A stretch of 57,311 nt of DNA from the NCBI GenBank assembly GCA_032718475.1, contig JAUCBJ010007786.1, forward strand, positions 1 through 57,311, in the 5' to 3' direction. Below the pieces are notes generated by a model. The model did not search any database. It was not told the origin of the DNA and saw only the letters and a program-made list of their open reading frames with translations. A program made the translations under genes and the position numbers. Within the stretch, counting starts at the first letter, position 1, and every line of letters begins with the position of its first letter. The DNA is from Nemertoderma westbladi (lineage: Eukaryota; Xenacoelomorpha; Nemertodermatida; Nemertodermatidae). Positions 9,301 to 18,597 of this stretch are shown piece after piece.

Positions 9301-10324
9301 GTCAGTCAAAATGGTGGCAATAAAGAACTTCGCTACCACCCAAGTGGAACCTTATAATTGGGACGAAGATGATCATGCCCAACAACTTAACATTCCTAGA
9401 TTCGACACCGATTATCCTGGAGTACAAATATTAATCGGTCAAAACGCGCATGAGGCGCTGGAGACATTGGAGAAACGACCTGCTCAACCGCAACCACTTC
9501 AGACCTATGCGGTAAGAACTAGAGTAGGTTGGTACCTTACTGGACCTTCCCGAAGAACGCTCAGAGAAAGACTGCTTCAAGATCGCGTCTGCCAGGTGAG
9601 TGAATGGGAAGATGATACTAGTGAGGGAGACGACCCAACTGAGGGAACACCATACTCCTCAGATAATGACGATATTAGCTCCAATGTAGATCAATGGAAA
9701 TATTGCCCCAAGAAGTTTAATCCAACTGACATCGCTTCCAGAGGAGCAACTCCTCAAGAACTGACAGATACTACAGACCGGTTAGGTGAACCCGACTTCC
9801 TGAGTAAGGAGGGTGAATGGCCTCCCCATCTTACTCCGACTGAGATTAGACCAGTCAAGGGAGCGGAGAAAGTCAAACCTAAAACCCGGACGGGTGGATC
9901 GGAGTTATTTGAACCCGGGATAGATCTGTCGGTATTACATATTGCCAGGGACGACGCCGTGGATCTGGACCTCCCCACCGCGAATGGATCCTTCATGAAG
10001 ATCAGAGAGAGCGATTGGAGCTCTGGAACATCAGACGTCTCGCAGGGACTCTCACCTCTCCTGCAGGGAGCGACGGACCACTATAGCTCCTGGAATCGGC
10101 TTTGTAAGGCCGTCGTGTACCTAGAGCGATGTTTCTATCGTCACTATTCCAGGACGAAGAGGAAACCTGGAATTGTATTCAGGATGCAGCGACTCAATCA
10201 CCCAGTCGGTCGTTTGTGTTTACCGGAAGGGAATGGAGGACTCTCCGGAAACTGTGGAAGGCAAGATTCTCTTCCCACGACCACCTCCCTAATCCTTCAA
10301 ACATCTAGGGACTCCATAACGTAA
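6251..10324 (+). CDS. BEL/Pao gag-protease polyprotein with RT/RNase H deleted (1357 codons)
   Basis: Residues 83-165 are an Ala/Glu/Lys coiled coil of near-repetitive GCA codons. A gag core of the BEL type (VKFNGDEMKWLPF onward) covers about 496-640. Zinc knuckles follow at about 778-843: C-x2-C-x3-H-x4-C, C-x2-C-x4-H-x4-C and a C-x2-C-x3-H-x4-H variant. An aspartic protease motif LLDSGSTGTF lies near 953 and its partner strand GVQILIGQNAHEAL near 1060. TRVGWYLTGP (about 1087) is the usual post-protease block. After an acidic linker the frame passes straight into QWKYCPKKFNPTDIASRG (about 1147-1164), which in the family lies behind RNase H. The RT and RNase H catalytic regions are therefore gone without breaking the frame. 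SSWNRLCKAVVYLERC (about 1279) matches the pre-integrase segment, but no integrase follows. The true coding start is probably upstream, shared with the previous ORF. A second frame (10129-10308) is also open at the 3' end. The reading frame is otherwise intact, suggesting retained gag function. Confidence 0.85.
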   Translation: MENQQTLLFPKWKVKRRQRNRIRGMPLTSICQTINVFLGDDELRRRLEGLSPNSEGTKLVLDAIDVEMRAANQAKFDEQLRITRVQEEQVKKKRIEDRKAAAVAAAVAAAEAERKAAAAEAAAEAKVAAAEAKAAVAAAKAAAEAERKAAEAVAEAERRAAEETTQLELENIQENQDCINKQLTASNMQMMNRSTPKRQGYTSSEEGDTTDTEGKGNRSRLSTRKRTFHRQKLPDLPPAVRRQLNNTNLGSTEPTDQIIKIERLPTIVDEPEIIRPVLEITPSVIDTPVLPETTSKFPLHSTKLPVPSRTAQETVQVLDPERNIHDLSPVVPRPPATTLATPASAVEWVDERRRGMDLLLGQMQETVRQFKGTVRESRLELQEVQQSIALERDKLVNTKKGIPPPSVTMCQPVRSEVLHAQGVEPTRIYTASEVETPIVNPIKGNYRPVDNDIPYRTDHNPRNLYTDNSILNNMMAQESFTRQMARTEARQAVKVGEIVKFNGDEMKWLPFNEYYKDNIQNSVLSNGEKLRFLIKCLEGSPKLMALKFIGHPDGLRQVWDTLNIRYGNRNNIAGYLYAKLVAPRKFMSSGIIEFSDEIQEICRQLDWLGKSHEYQSAMVIRAVASTLPKGGVGTRWDKKVLYMMEQQRRDPTMADLMSFLDGEVKLQLLKQSREKTLENKVSEKPVSRRRVIPVCYTDDGESQTSQGEDSGKDTERSYYVNKTPKDQVSQFKSRTNDRREQVRKTPPTSPKRIQVRKPEERTNVHHTAQVKVSNIKPKCVLCDGPHRLNMCDEFLKKSLKERREVMWDKRLCYNCLRRGHQRRTCYSDARCAKCGAKHHILLHTEFERSNPSQVSESELHVQFSDVNGTDQSEMEGFYMDEFSDQNESCYLINTTAVYRALMYEKDTDSDLTLTTSDQQQSWKAPTSNVGIREFPVVQLRVHGPQKSYIVNALLDSGSTGTFIDKELAEDIFAGQPKFRTKLNMSGIMQVWKSAVAADYYIGELSTPQDKLGEHSIRSVKMVAIKNFATTQVEPYNWDEDDHAQQLNIPRFDTDYPGVQILIGQNAHEALETLEKRPAQPQPLQTYAVRTRVGWYLTGPSRRTLRERLLQDRVCQVSEWEDDTSEGDDPTEGTPYSSDNDDISSNVDQWKYCPKKFNPTDIASRGATPQELTDTTDRLGEPDFLSKEGEWPPHLTPTEIRPVKGAEKVKPKTRTGGSELFEPGIDLSVLHIARDDAVDLDLPTANGSFMKIRESDWSSGTSDVSQGLSPLLQGATDHYSSWNRLCKAVVYLERCFYRHYSRTKRKPGIVFRMQRLNHPVGRLCLPEGNGGLSGNCGRQDSLPTTTSLILQTSRDSIT
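8288..9601 (+). promoter_or_regulatory. Cluster of consensus splice-donor motifs inside the gag-protease ORF
   Basis: Near-perfect 5' splice-site matches occur at 8288 (AAG/GTAAGT), 8429 (CAG/GTAAGT), 8471 (CAG/GTAAGA), 8510 (CAG/GTGAGA), 8561 (AAA/GTAAGT), 8807 (CAG/GTAAGT), 9252 (TAG/GTGAGT) and 9593 (CAG/GTGAGT). A matching acceptor tatagcag sits four bases before the ORF3 start (AG at 11965-11966). They may serve to make a spliced ORF3 message; that is inference. Confidence 0.45.
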
Positions 10325-11969
10325 CAACATATGGAGTGGGTGTGTGACTCTATTATTTTATATTATTTTATTATTTTTATATTTATGTATGTATTACTCT
10401 GTAATTTTATTATAATCGTTTTATTTAATTTAGTAGAATATTATTTAGCGATTATTTAGTAGAATAGTGCAATATGTTCATGTTTATTGCGTACGTAATT
10501 ACTTATATTATATTTAGTGTGACGGTGAGAAACAAGTGTTTTTCTCTTTCCTTACTGTCCGTATTATATTATAAATACCTAACTACAGTAAGATGAAATG
10601 TCCGTACTTATTAAAGTACAATAAAGCCACTACTATATTCAAGTATTATTGGTAGGCAGAGTATTAGGAATGCAAAGTTCAGATCCTCGTGTCTTGGCTA
10701 AACCAAGCTCTGGGTAGACCTTGGAAACGACTTGCCTCTTCACACTGACATTGCTTCGTGCGATATTGCTCTCATACCGTATATTAAATAATACATATAG
10801 TAGCGTGATGTCCCTTTAACAGTAGCGTATAACGCAAAATAAATCTGTTAAACCCTTTGACCATCTGTAATTCTAGTCGATTAAGATATCGCGGCACCCA
10901 CCGATATACTTGAAAGACAAATTCTAGAATCAGTGGTTAACGTCCCCAGACAAGTTCTGGAATAAATCGGTGCCCATCTCAAATATTAATTATTTAATAT
11001 TTGCAAATCCAATAAATCAAAATCTGTAAAATTCAGATCCTTCAACAATTCTAGTCAATTAAGATATCGTAGCATTTACCGATATTCTTAAAAGGACAAT
11101 TTTCATAGAATTAAGGATCTTGTGTCCCCAGACATGTTCTAGACTCAAAATATGTCCATTTAATTATCAAATAATAAAATTTCAGGGAATAAATTTAAAT
11201 TCATGCCTTTTAATGAGTTTAATAAATTGCCATTTTTACGCAATTTATAACATTCCCAAAATTCCATTAATTAATAGATCAAGGGAGCGGAGATTTGTCT
11301 TATTATGAGTATGAGTGTGCGAAAGTCTCCCAAACATGGTCAATAGCCGATAAAATTCATAAAGTCATGTATCAAACAGGACATTGACTATTAAAGAATT
11401 ACTATTAAATAACATCCCAGATCTGTATGCATGGGAATTACTCTAATTCTACCGCTAGCTTTGCATAATGTCACCATGGCAACAACCACGCTAGAATTAG
11501 AATTGAGTTAAAAGAACAATAGAAAGCTTGTCCCATTGAATAGCATAGGGAATAAATAGCGCACTGCTAGTATCCAAGGATACATAATAATACAGTGACA
11601 TTCTGGAAGGCATTGACTAACGGACAAATGGCCCGAATGTGCGTAGTTGTGACCAGTTGTGTGGTATTTGTGAGTTTATAGGTGAATGTTACTGCTAAAG
11701 TGTGTTTACAGTAGCTAGTCGCAATCGTGAAAGTAACCTAACTCTCCAAGGAAAACCTGAAGTACATCTAAGCCTTTGGGACGGACAGTGGAGTGACTTG
11801 TGCCGGTTGTCGTTGTCGTTGTGCGGCTACGTCGTTGGCGAAAGTACAGCGGCGACAACACATCGGCGCTGAGGATCTCGCACTGTCCGGGGGCTGATTG
11901 GGGTAGGCAGCGACGCCCGCTCGCCTAAATATAAACTCATTATAATATGGATAAATTTATATAGCAGAT
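10325..11969 (+). other. Noncoding segment between gag-protease ORF and ORF3
   Basis: AT-rich, no conserved coding frame and no trace of integrase seen. It contains a degenerate direct repeat (about 10865-10975 and 11044-11155, period about 178) sharing attctagtc, ttaagatatcg, accgatat and tccccagaca. The last 350 bp (11600-11960) are GC-richer and end in an acceptor-like tatatagcag immediately before the ORF3 ATG, so this part may be a 5' UTR or intron end for ORF3. Confidence 0.5.
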
Positions 11970-13100
11970 ATGATTGAGTTGATAGAAGATGATCTTGGTA
12001 TCAGGGAGCGATATACTCTACCTTTACAAGCGTTTGTTGATAGCTTGATACACGGCGACGCTGGTCCAACTGCTGCGGAGGACGATGATCGTTATATCGA
12101 ACCGCCAATGTCCCAAGAGCAGCTCACGCGTGAGTTGGACTATAAGAAATTCACCGCTCGCTATACGCATCGTAATGGTACGTATGTGGACTTCTTAACT
12201 ACTGGTCATCCTATCGATTTACACGATACGGACAATGTCGACACCAAAAGGGAAATGGTACGATTGAAATATCCTACCCAGCGGAGGCGGAACGATAAAC
12301 CGAGAATGGAACACGAGAATTCTATTCGAAACAGACTCGAAAGAGAAGACGTTGAGGAGCCGGATAAACGCAGCGACTTCAACGATTATCTGGAATTCCT
12401 GATAGAAACATATCTCAATATTGCCAGTCAACAAAATCTAGAAACTCGATATCCTCAAGGTATACATCATGACCGCATGGTAGAACTCAAACGGCTCGAT
12501 TCCCCTATGATGTATCTTACCGCCGATCGACCGCTACCTGTTGTACCGAATAGCTTCGAACGGATGGAGGAATATTGTAAGCTGGAGAAAGATCACTCGC
12601 GTTTCCCCTACAAGACGTACGTTTTTGGGTATTATTGCGATGAATGCCCAAGACCCAACCAACAAACGGAAAGACATAAACATCCGCGGAGACGTTGCTT
12701 TAAACACGGTTTTACTCGCTATACTTACGGGAGTTTCGAGCGAAACTTGTTCAATGTATCACCTACGCTCGTTCGACTCAGACGATCCTTAAATAAACCA
12801 ATGATCAGAGTTTCGGAATACTCGATCAGAGCTCCTCATTCCCTAGTGAGGCCTCAGACTCTTGATCCTATTAGTATGACGGATCCTCCCGAGCTGTACT
12901 CACTGCTCAAAGATCTAGTGTTACCTGAACGATTAGTCGGTGGCACCCCAGTTGTGGGTTTCTTAGATATTAGCCCATCCTACCTAGCCGGATTGGGACG
13001 CGGACATTTAATATCGCCGTTTAACCCTTACCATCGTCCCGGCTTGACACGATATAACCTGTCACCAGAGTGGCGGAGAACGTTGTACCAAACCAGTTAA
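11970..13100 (+). CDS. ORF3 of the BEL-type element, unknown function (376 aa)
   Basis: It lies where an envelope gene sits in some LTR elements, but shows no signal peptide or membrane segment. The protein is charged, with an acidic N-terminus, an RRR/KR-rich middle (about 105-135), and a cysteine/histidine cluster near 228-252: C-x2-C, then several His, then C-x2-H (YCDEC ... HKHPRRRCFKHG). That could bind zinc. The C-terminal 120 residues are proline- and arginine-rich. No known family was recognised. Downstream DNA to 13493 looks like its former continuation, with two in-frame TAA codons. Codon and GC content are higher than in surrounding noncoding DNA, supporting that it is or recently was a real gene. 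Accessory, structural or silencing-suppressor roles are all possible. Confidence 0.6.
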   Translation: MIELIEDDLGIRERYTLPLQAFVDSLIHGDAGPTAAEDDDRYIEPPMSQEQLTRELDYKKFTARYTHRNGTYVDFLTTGHPIDLHDTDNVDTKREMVRLKYPTQRRRNDKPRMEHENSIRNRLEREDVEEPDKRSDFNDYLEFLIETYLNIASQQNLETRYPQGIHHDRMVELKRLDSPMMYLTADRPLPVVPNSFERMEEYCKLEKDHSRFPYKTYVFGYYCDECPRPNQQTERHKHPRRRCFKHGFTRYTYGSFERNLFNVSPTLVRLRRSLNKPMIRVSEYSIRAPHSLVRPQTLDPISMTDPPELYSLLKDLVLPERLVGGTPVVGFLDISPSYLAGLGRGHLISPFNPYHRPGLTRYNLSPEWRRTLYQTS

Positions 13101-13493
13101 ACGCTATTCTACAAAGATCAGAAAGGAAACCTACGTTTGTTCAGATAAACGTAAGTTGTAACAGCAAGTCCAAGCGATAAACGAATTGTCTTTATCTCAG
13201 TTCGATTGTGAAATCCAGAATCTCTAAGAAGATATCGCACTTAGACAACCCCATTCTCTGCGAGAGTTTTTGGATAAACGTATCCAGCTACGAGCGGAGG
13301 AAAATCAGCTCGAGGAGAAGCATATCGAAACGGCGGATACCCCGACCATAATCCTACACCTTCTGATGCAATCATATTGCACCCTTCACCCAGGATTTAT
13401 AGCCCTCCTAGTAAAGTGGCTCCCCCCAAAGAGAAAAGGACTCTTGCTAGCCTCAAAAAACTGCGTAAACGCCGTCTGCGTAAGAAAGACTAA
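13101..13493 (+). pseudogene. Decayed coiled-coil and basic-tail coding remnant after ORF3
   Basis: Across frames the sequence encodes a charged helical stretch (Q/E/L-rich, including REFLDKRIQLRAEENQLEE at about 13261-13318) and then a strongly basic tail ending KKLRKRRLRKKD before TAA at 13491. The helical frame carries two TAA codons (about 13158 and 13227), each one C-to-T change from CAA, and the basic tail is in another frame. It reads like the broken C-terminal part of ORF3 or of a separate small protein. Confidence 0.5.
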
Positions 13494-13571
13494 CTGTTTA
13501 GAGTATTTTTATATTTTAGAAACTGTGATTTGTTATATTTTATAGACTTAAATCCCATTTTCTGGGAGCGG

Positions 13572-14757
13572 TGTAAAAGCTTTTGCGTCATTAACCGGTT
13601 ATTTTCCCTTAAAGTACTCTGTAGTTGGTTTGCCAGGCATAAAAAGGCCGTGTCCTTGCTGTACTGGTGTTTTAGAGGACATAAAAGTAATTTCTTATGT
13701 ATTTGTACTGTATTTGTACTTTAGAGGACATAATCCACAATCTCGTGACGCGATAAGCTAGATACTCTTGAAAACAGTGTCGCTACCATGACGATGGCTA
13801 ACAGCTGATATTGCCACGTCGACGTTTCTTTGTTTCTTTGTTCTCTCGTTGTTCGGTTGACCAATCAGAGCGTTTGTTGTCTCTGTGTTGGAGGTGTATA
13901 CAGAGGCTCAGTAGTTCAGTGTTATGTTTTTGCCCAGAGCCTAAGAACCGGCTTTTGGCACCTCCGTGTTTTCAGTTTTTAGCCTTACACTAGTAGGCTT
14001 AATTATAAGGACATATATCCGTTATCTAAACATAACATAACATAACTTACCATACCTAATCAAACAACCTGTGCATACTTTTATATTGTTATACTGCTAT
14101 TTACTGTCGGTTCTTCATAATATGGTTGATGAATTATTATATTTGGAATAACGATAAATAACCCCGAAAACCCAATATTCTTGATATACCGAAGGTAAGA
14201 GAGAAAGGTTACATATAACGATTGTGACTTATGTTAAAGTGGTTTGAAGTGAATCTAATGTTATTTGATAGACCCTACATGATTCGGTCCGTGTTCCTTT
14301 TATATGTGACTAAAATCAGTGAAGATCGGCAGATGAGTGTGCAGTATTGTGCAGCATTGTGTATGAGTGAGACTGATAACGAAGCATTTCCTAAAGAATG
14401 CGCCATATATGTGAATTGTAACTAAGCCATATCGTTGTGAGTAGTTTAAGTCATAACTCTGTTTATATAGATAGAGCGCCACGTCCTAAAGGAACTGTTA
14501 ATATTCCCCGAAGGTGAATAATATTGTCAGAGATTATATAATACTGTCAGTCGAATAATACATTAGGCTTACATAGCAATACGATTAAGCCGTCGAACCC
14601 AATCTCCCGGGTATATCCAGCGGGTGAATGATCGCGCACCGATTGGTTTCGACTAGTGTAGTGAATCAAATACTTGTCAGAGGCTAAAAGTGATTTATTA
14701 TCTAGAAGACATCCTAATTTGGCGGGTTAAACTGCCAAAGGTCTGAAAGCGCGAACA
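13572..14757 (+). repeat. 3' LTR of BEL-type element
   Basis: 1186 bp; matches the 5' LTR with about six substitutions and one extra 10-bp stretch (cataacataacataact region near 14030). It is preceded by GGGAGCGG, a candidate polypurine tract. Confidence 0.92.
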
Positions 14758-14937
14758 CCAAGTAGTACAGTAGTATTGTAGTATGTAGTACATACGGGAA
14801 GTATTCGATTGAATTTACATTTAGATTTCGAAAAAAATAAGCTAAGGATGTTTAAAGCTATCCATATAAATAACTAACCGTTAACAGTTTGTCCCAATTT
14901 ATTACAACCAACATTCATAATTTGTTAAAGTGAGAAA

Positions 14938-15462
14938 GTGTGTGAAAATGTGCTGGTGGTGTGTGAAAATGTGCTGGTGGTGTGTGAAAATGTGCTGTTT
15001 GTGTGTGAAAATGTGCTGTTTGTGTGTGAAAATGTACAGTATAGAACATGCAGCATCCAATGGCGTTCTACGAATAGGCAAAGGTGTTGTGGTCTCCAAT
15101 GGCGGTCTACGAATAGGGCGAGGTGTCGTGGCAGCATACAATGGCGGTCTACGAATAGGCCAAGGTGTCGTGGTCTCCAATGGCGGTCTAAGAATAGGGC
15201 GAGGTGTCGTGGCAGCATACAATGGCGGTCTACGAATAGGCCAAGGTGTCGTGGTCTCCAATGGCGGTCTACGAATAGGGCAAGGTGCCGTGGCAGCATA
15301 CAATGGCGGTCTACGAATAGGCCAAGGTGTCGTGGTCTCCAATGGCGGTCTACGAATAGGGCGAGGTGTCGTGGTCTCCAATGGCGGTCTACGAATAGGC
15401 CAATGTGTCGTGGTCTCCAATGGCGGTCTAAGAATAGGGCAAGGTGTCGTGGTCTACATTAA
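14938..15462 (+). repeat. Two adjoining minisatellites before astacin exon A
   Basis: Positions 14938-15035 hold about five copies of a roughly 20-bp unit (tgtgaaaatgtgctg). Positions 15055-15462 hold about ten copies of a 39/42-bp unit (aatggcggtctacgaatagg...), alternating two endings. The second unit is a multiple of three and stays open in the frame of the following exon, but an acceptor (tttttatgtgcag) separates them, so coding use is unlikely. Confidence 0.8.
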
Positions 15463-15493
15463 TATTTCGTTTAAAAACGCTTTTTATGTGCAG

Positions 15494-15686
15494 CGCTCAA
15501 ATTCGTGGTCCGAAGAATCGAAAGAACATATGAGAAGAAACTTCGAAGAGTTGGAGAAAAAAATGAGCTCAAAGGACCATCTTAGACTTCCAGTAGACAG
15601 AAGGGGGTTGTCCCCTTCACGACGTTGGCCTAAGGTTAAGGATTGGAATTATGTTTATATTCCATACATAATTACAGGAAAATGGG
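15494..15686 (+). CDS. Astacin-like protease exon A: propeptide end and mature N-terminus
   Basis: Acceptor tttttatgtgcag at 15493; donor GTAAGT at 15687; ends in phase 1. It encodes a charged helix (SEESKEHMRRNFEELEKK), a basic stretch with RRG/RRWP, and YVYIPYIITG. The last matches the mature astacin N-terminus, where activation cleavage occurs just before the conserved strand. Confidence 0.8.
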
Positions 15687-16218
15687 GTAAGTTACCATAA
15701 TCGTTATACATAGCTCTGGGAGGAATAAAAAACCAAAATAATTAAAACTTTATGTAATATGGTGGTTAAGTACAGAAGGCTTCCTGAGAAGTTTTATATG
15801 AAACCACTCATTCACCCAAAACACCAATTACGAAACGTTTGAATGGGGGTACCTATTTGGCGGGGTTTTGTCTCGCTACGGTTAATTTTTTGCGAGTGTA
15901 GTCGAACACAACTTTGAAAGCCGTGGTACGGATACTCAAAGGTCGCAAGCAGCTGCCCATTATTATCTACTGTATACATACAATAAGTAGTTGATTATAT
16001 TCTCACTGCCGCTTTGAATCGAATAGCACGCACATAATCGCTACTGACTTTGCATTTATTTTCCACCGCCAAGCAATTCTACGTGTCTACGTAGGATAAT
16101 AAAACAGATTTAGGGACAACTTTGAAAACATTTTCTTGTTCTCGATCATAAGGTATTTCCATTCCAGATTATTTTTATGTTAAATGTTATCAAATGTTAC
16201 CTGCAATACATCTCATAG

Positions 16219-16451
16219 GAAATCAGCTTGAAACGGAACAATTCATTAATGACGCAAAGAAACAATGGAGCGATGGAACTTGTATTCGTTTTATACCGGC
16301 AAACGAAGCGAAACTCAACGAACCCGACTACTTCGTTCTCAATATCACCAACAGCGACCCGGGCGATAGTTTCCTTGGTTCTGGGGGTTTCTTCAGCTCA
16401 TTTAATGACAACAAGATTCAACTCAGGGAGAGTGGATTGAATGTTTCTGGC
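16219..16451 (+). CDS. Astacin-like protease exon B: N-terminal catalytic subdomain
   Basis: Acceptor tctcatag at 16218 restores the phase left by exon A; donor GTGAGT at 16452. It encodes the helix and strand before the active site (AKKQWSDGTCIRF, DYFVLNI). The usual two cysteines of the CySxvG...C loop are absent: the equivalent part reads DSFLGSGGFFSSFNDN and ends GLNVSG. Confidence 0.85.
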
Positions 16452-16879
16452 GTGAGTAACTTTTATTTATTTATATTTTTGTTTTTATATTTATTTATAC
16501 ATTATAGACCTAATTGCATAAAAATGAAATATCATCCCACTGCCATACTGTATATTTAGTATCAATATTCAATAATTTAATACTAGTAATGTTATTGAAC
16601 GATTTCTGCCATGGAGAATTATATTTCGATTGATATTATAGGTCGATATAAATAATGTTTTTCAAATTAATTATTTCGATTGATATTATTATAACTCGTT
16701 TTAAATAAAACAATTGAATTATTCCAACCAATAATTAATTATAGCTCGTTTAAATATAGATCAGCTGGTAACCAGCTGATCTCTTGAGTACTGCAGTGTG
16801 CAGCGCATGCAGTATACTGGTACAACACTACTACCTGCTGTTGTCGGCCATGCAGTATACTGGTACAACACTACTACGA

Positions 16880-17102
16880 GGCATGCTGCATTGCGGCTGC
16901 ATTTTTAAGAATGCTGTGCCGGCTTGTCAACAAAATTGCACCGCCACAACTCCCTATCACCCATGACATTTGCTAGATCATCCGCATCTTTAAGGCCAGT
17001 GTCCTTTAAGATGCGTCTCAAGAAAGTCATGGGCTGTCCACCATGCTTATTCACTCCATGAGGCTGCCAAAGTACAAGATTATGCACTGGCTGGTCCTCA
17101 CG
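16880..17102 (-). pseudogene. RTE-like LINE C-terminal fragment in 420-bp unit (copy 1)
   Basis: On the minus strand it encodes HNLVLWQPHGVNKHGGQP and the following C-terminus, nearly the same as the LINE at 22904-23380. It ends in the family's TAGTAG tail. Confidence 0.85.
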
Positions 17103-17299
17103 CAGAAAGCAATGAACAATTGAATTGAAACAATTGAATTATTCCAACCAATAATTAATTATAGCTCGTTTAAATATAGATCAGCTGGTAACCAGCTGAT
17201 CTCTTGAGTACTGCAGTGTGCAGCGCATGCAGTATACTGGTACAACACTACTACCTGCTGTTGTCGGCCATGCAGTATACTGGTACAACACTACTACGA

Positions 17300-17522
17300 G
17301 GCATGCTGCATTGCGGCTGCATTTTTAAGAATGCTGTGCCGGCTTGTCAACAAAATTGCACCGCCACAACTCCCTATCACCCATGACATTTGCTAGATCA
17401 TCCGCATCTTTAAGGCCAGTGTCCTTTAAGATGCGTCTCAAGAAAGTCATGGGCTGTCCACCATGCTTATTCACTCCATGAGGCTGCCAAAGTACAAGAT
17501 TATGCACTGGCTGGTCCTCACG
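17300..17522 (-). pseudogene. RTE-like LINE C-terminal fragment in 420-bp unit (copy 2)
   Basis: Identical duplicate of the fragment in the previous unit, produced by the 420-bp tandem duplication rather than by a second insertion. Confidence 0.85.
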
Positions 17523-17645
17523 CAGAAAGCAATGAACAATTGAATTGAAACAATTGAATTATTCCAACCAATAATTAATTATAGCTCGTTTAAATATAGA
17601 TCAGCTGGTAACCAGCTGATCTCTTGAGTACTGCAGTGTGCAGCG

Positions 17646-18597
17646 CATGCAGTATACTGGTACAACACTACTACCTGCTGTTGTCGGCCATGCAGTATAC
17701 TGGTACAACACTACTACCTGCTGTTGTCGGCCATGCAGTATACTGGTACAACAGTACTACCTGCTGTTGTCGTCCATGCTGTATACTGGTAAAACAGTAC
17801 TACCTGCTGTTGTCGCCCATGCAGTATACTGGTACAACAGTACTACCTGCTGTTGTCGGCCATGCAGTATACTGGTACAACAGTACTGCTGTTGTCGGAT
17901 ATGCAGTATACTGGTACAACAGTACCACCTGCTGTTGTCGTCCATGCAGTATACTGGTACAACAGTACTACCTGCTGTTGTCGGCCATGCAGTATACTGG
18001 TACAACAGTACTGCTGTCGTCGTCCATGCAGTATACTGGTACAACAGTACTACCTGCTGTTGTCGGCCATGCAGTATACTGGTACAACAGTACTGCTGTT
18101 GTCGGACATGCAGTATACTGGTACAACAGTACTACCTGCTGTTGTCGGCCATGCAGTATACTGGTACAACAGTACTACCTGCTGTTGTCGTCCATGCAGT
18201 ATACTGGTGCAACAGTACTGCCTGCTGTTGCCGTCCATGCAGTATACTGGTACGAAATTACTACCTGCTGTTGTCGGCCATGCAGTATACTGGTACAACA
18301 GTACTACATGCTGTTGTCGTCCATGCAGTATACTGGTACAACAGTACTACCTGCTGTTGTCGTCCATGCAGTATACTGGTACAACAGTACTACCTGCTGT
18401 TGTCGTCCATGCAGTATACTGGTACAACAGTACTACCTGCTGTTGTCGTCCATGCAGTATACTGGTACAACAGTACTACCTGCTGTTGTCGTCCATGCAG
18501 TATACTGGTACAACAGTACTACCTGCTGTTGTCGGCCATGCAGTATACTGGTACAACAGTACTACCTGCTGTTGTCGGCCATGCAGTACTGGAAACT
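17646..18597 (+). repeat. 43-bp minisatellite
   Basis: About 22 copies of a 43-bp unit (catgcagtatactggtacaa...), with some 37-bp variants lacking ctacct. The period is not a multiple of three; long open frames across it are an effect of the repeat, not a gene. Confidence 0.93.

Larger units (their letters stand above)
1920..14757 (+). mobile_element. BEL/Pao-derived LTR retroelement lacking RT and integrase (12.8 kb)
   Basis: Two direct repeats (1920-3095 and 13572-14757) beginning TGTAAAAGC and ending GCGCGAACA bound the element. Order: 5' LTR; long leader 3096-5370; gag N-terminal ORF 5371-6369; gag-protease ORF 6251-10324; noncoding 10325-11969; ORF3 11970-13100; decayed tail to 13493; purine-rich GGGAGCGG just before the 3' LTR. 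BEL/Pao affinity rests on the gag core, CCHC knuckles, DSGST protease and the post-RNase-H motif. The reverse transcriptase, most of RNase H and the integrase are absent, so the copy must have depended on a partner for mobility. The LTRs differ at about six positions plus a 10-bp insertion, indicating a young copy. The flanks (ataga / ccaag) show no target duplication. No clear TGG-type primer-binding site follows the 5' LTR. Confidence 0.88.
16711..17717. repeat. 420-bp tandem repeat, two perfect copies plus a partial third
   Basis: 16711-17130 and 17131-17550 appear identical; the third copy follows to about 17717, where it runs into the 43-bp array. Each unit carries part of the foldback arm, a GATCAGCTGG palindrome and an antisense RTE LINE 3' fragment. 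Confidence 0.9.

Noticed and set aside
9690-9700. An intron removing the RT region from the gag-protease ORF
   Set aside because: The RT region is absent from the DNA itself, so this is a deletion, not splicing.
12541-12792. Overlapping 83-codon ORF inside ORF3
   Set aside because: Alternate frame of ORF3, lacking an ATG and any recognisable feature.
14930-15700. 256-codon frame running through the minisatellite into astacin exon A
   Set aside because: It starts from GTG and is open because the repeat unit is a multiple of three; a good acceptor separates it from the exon.
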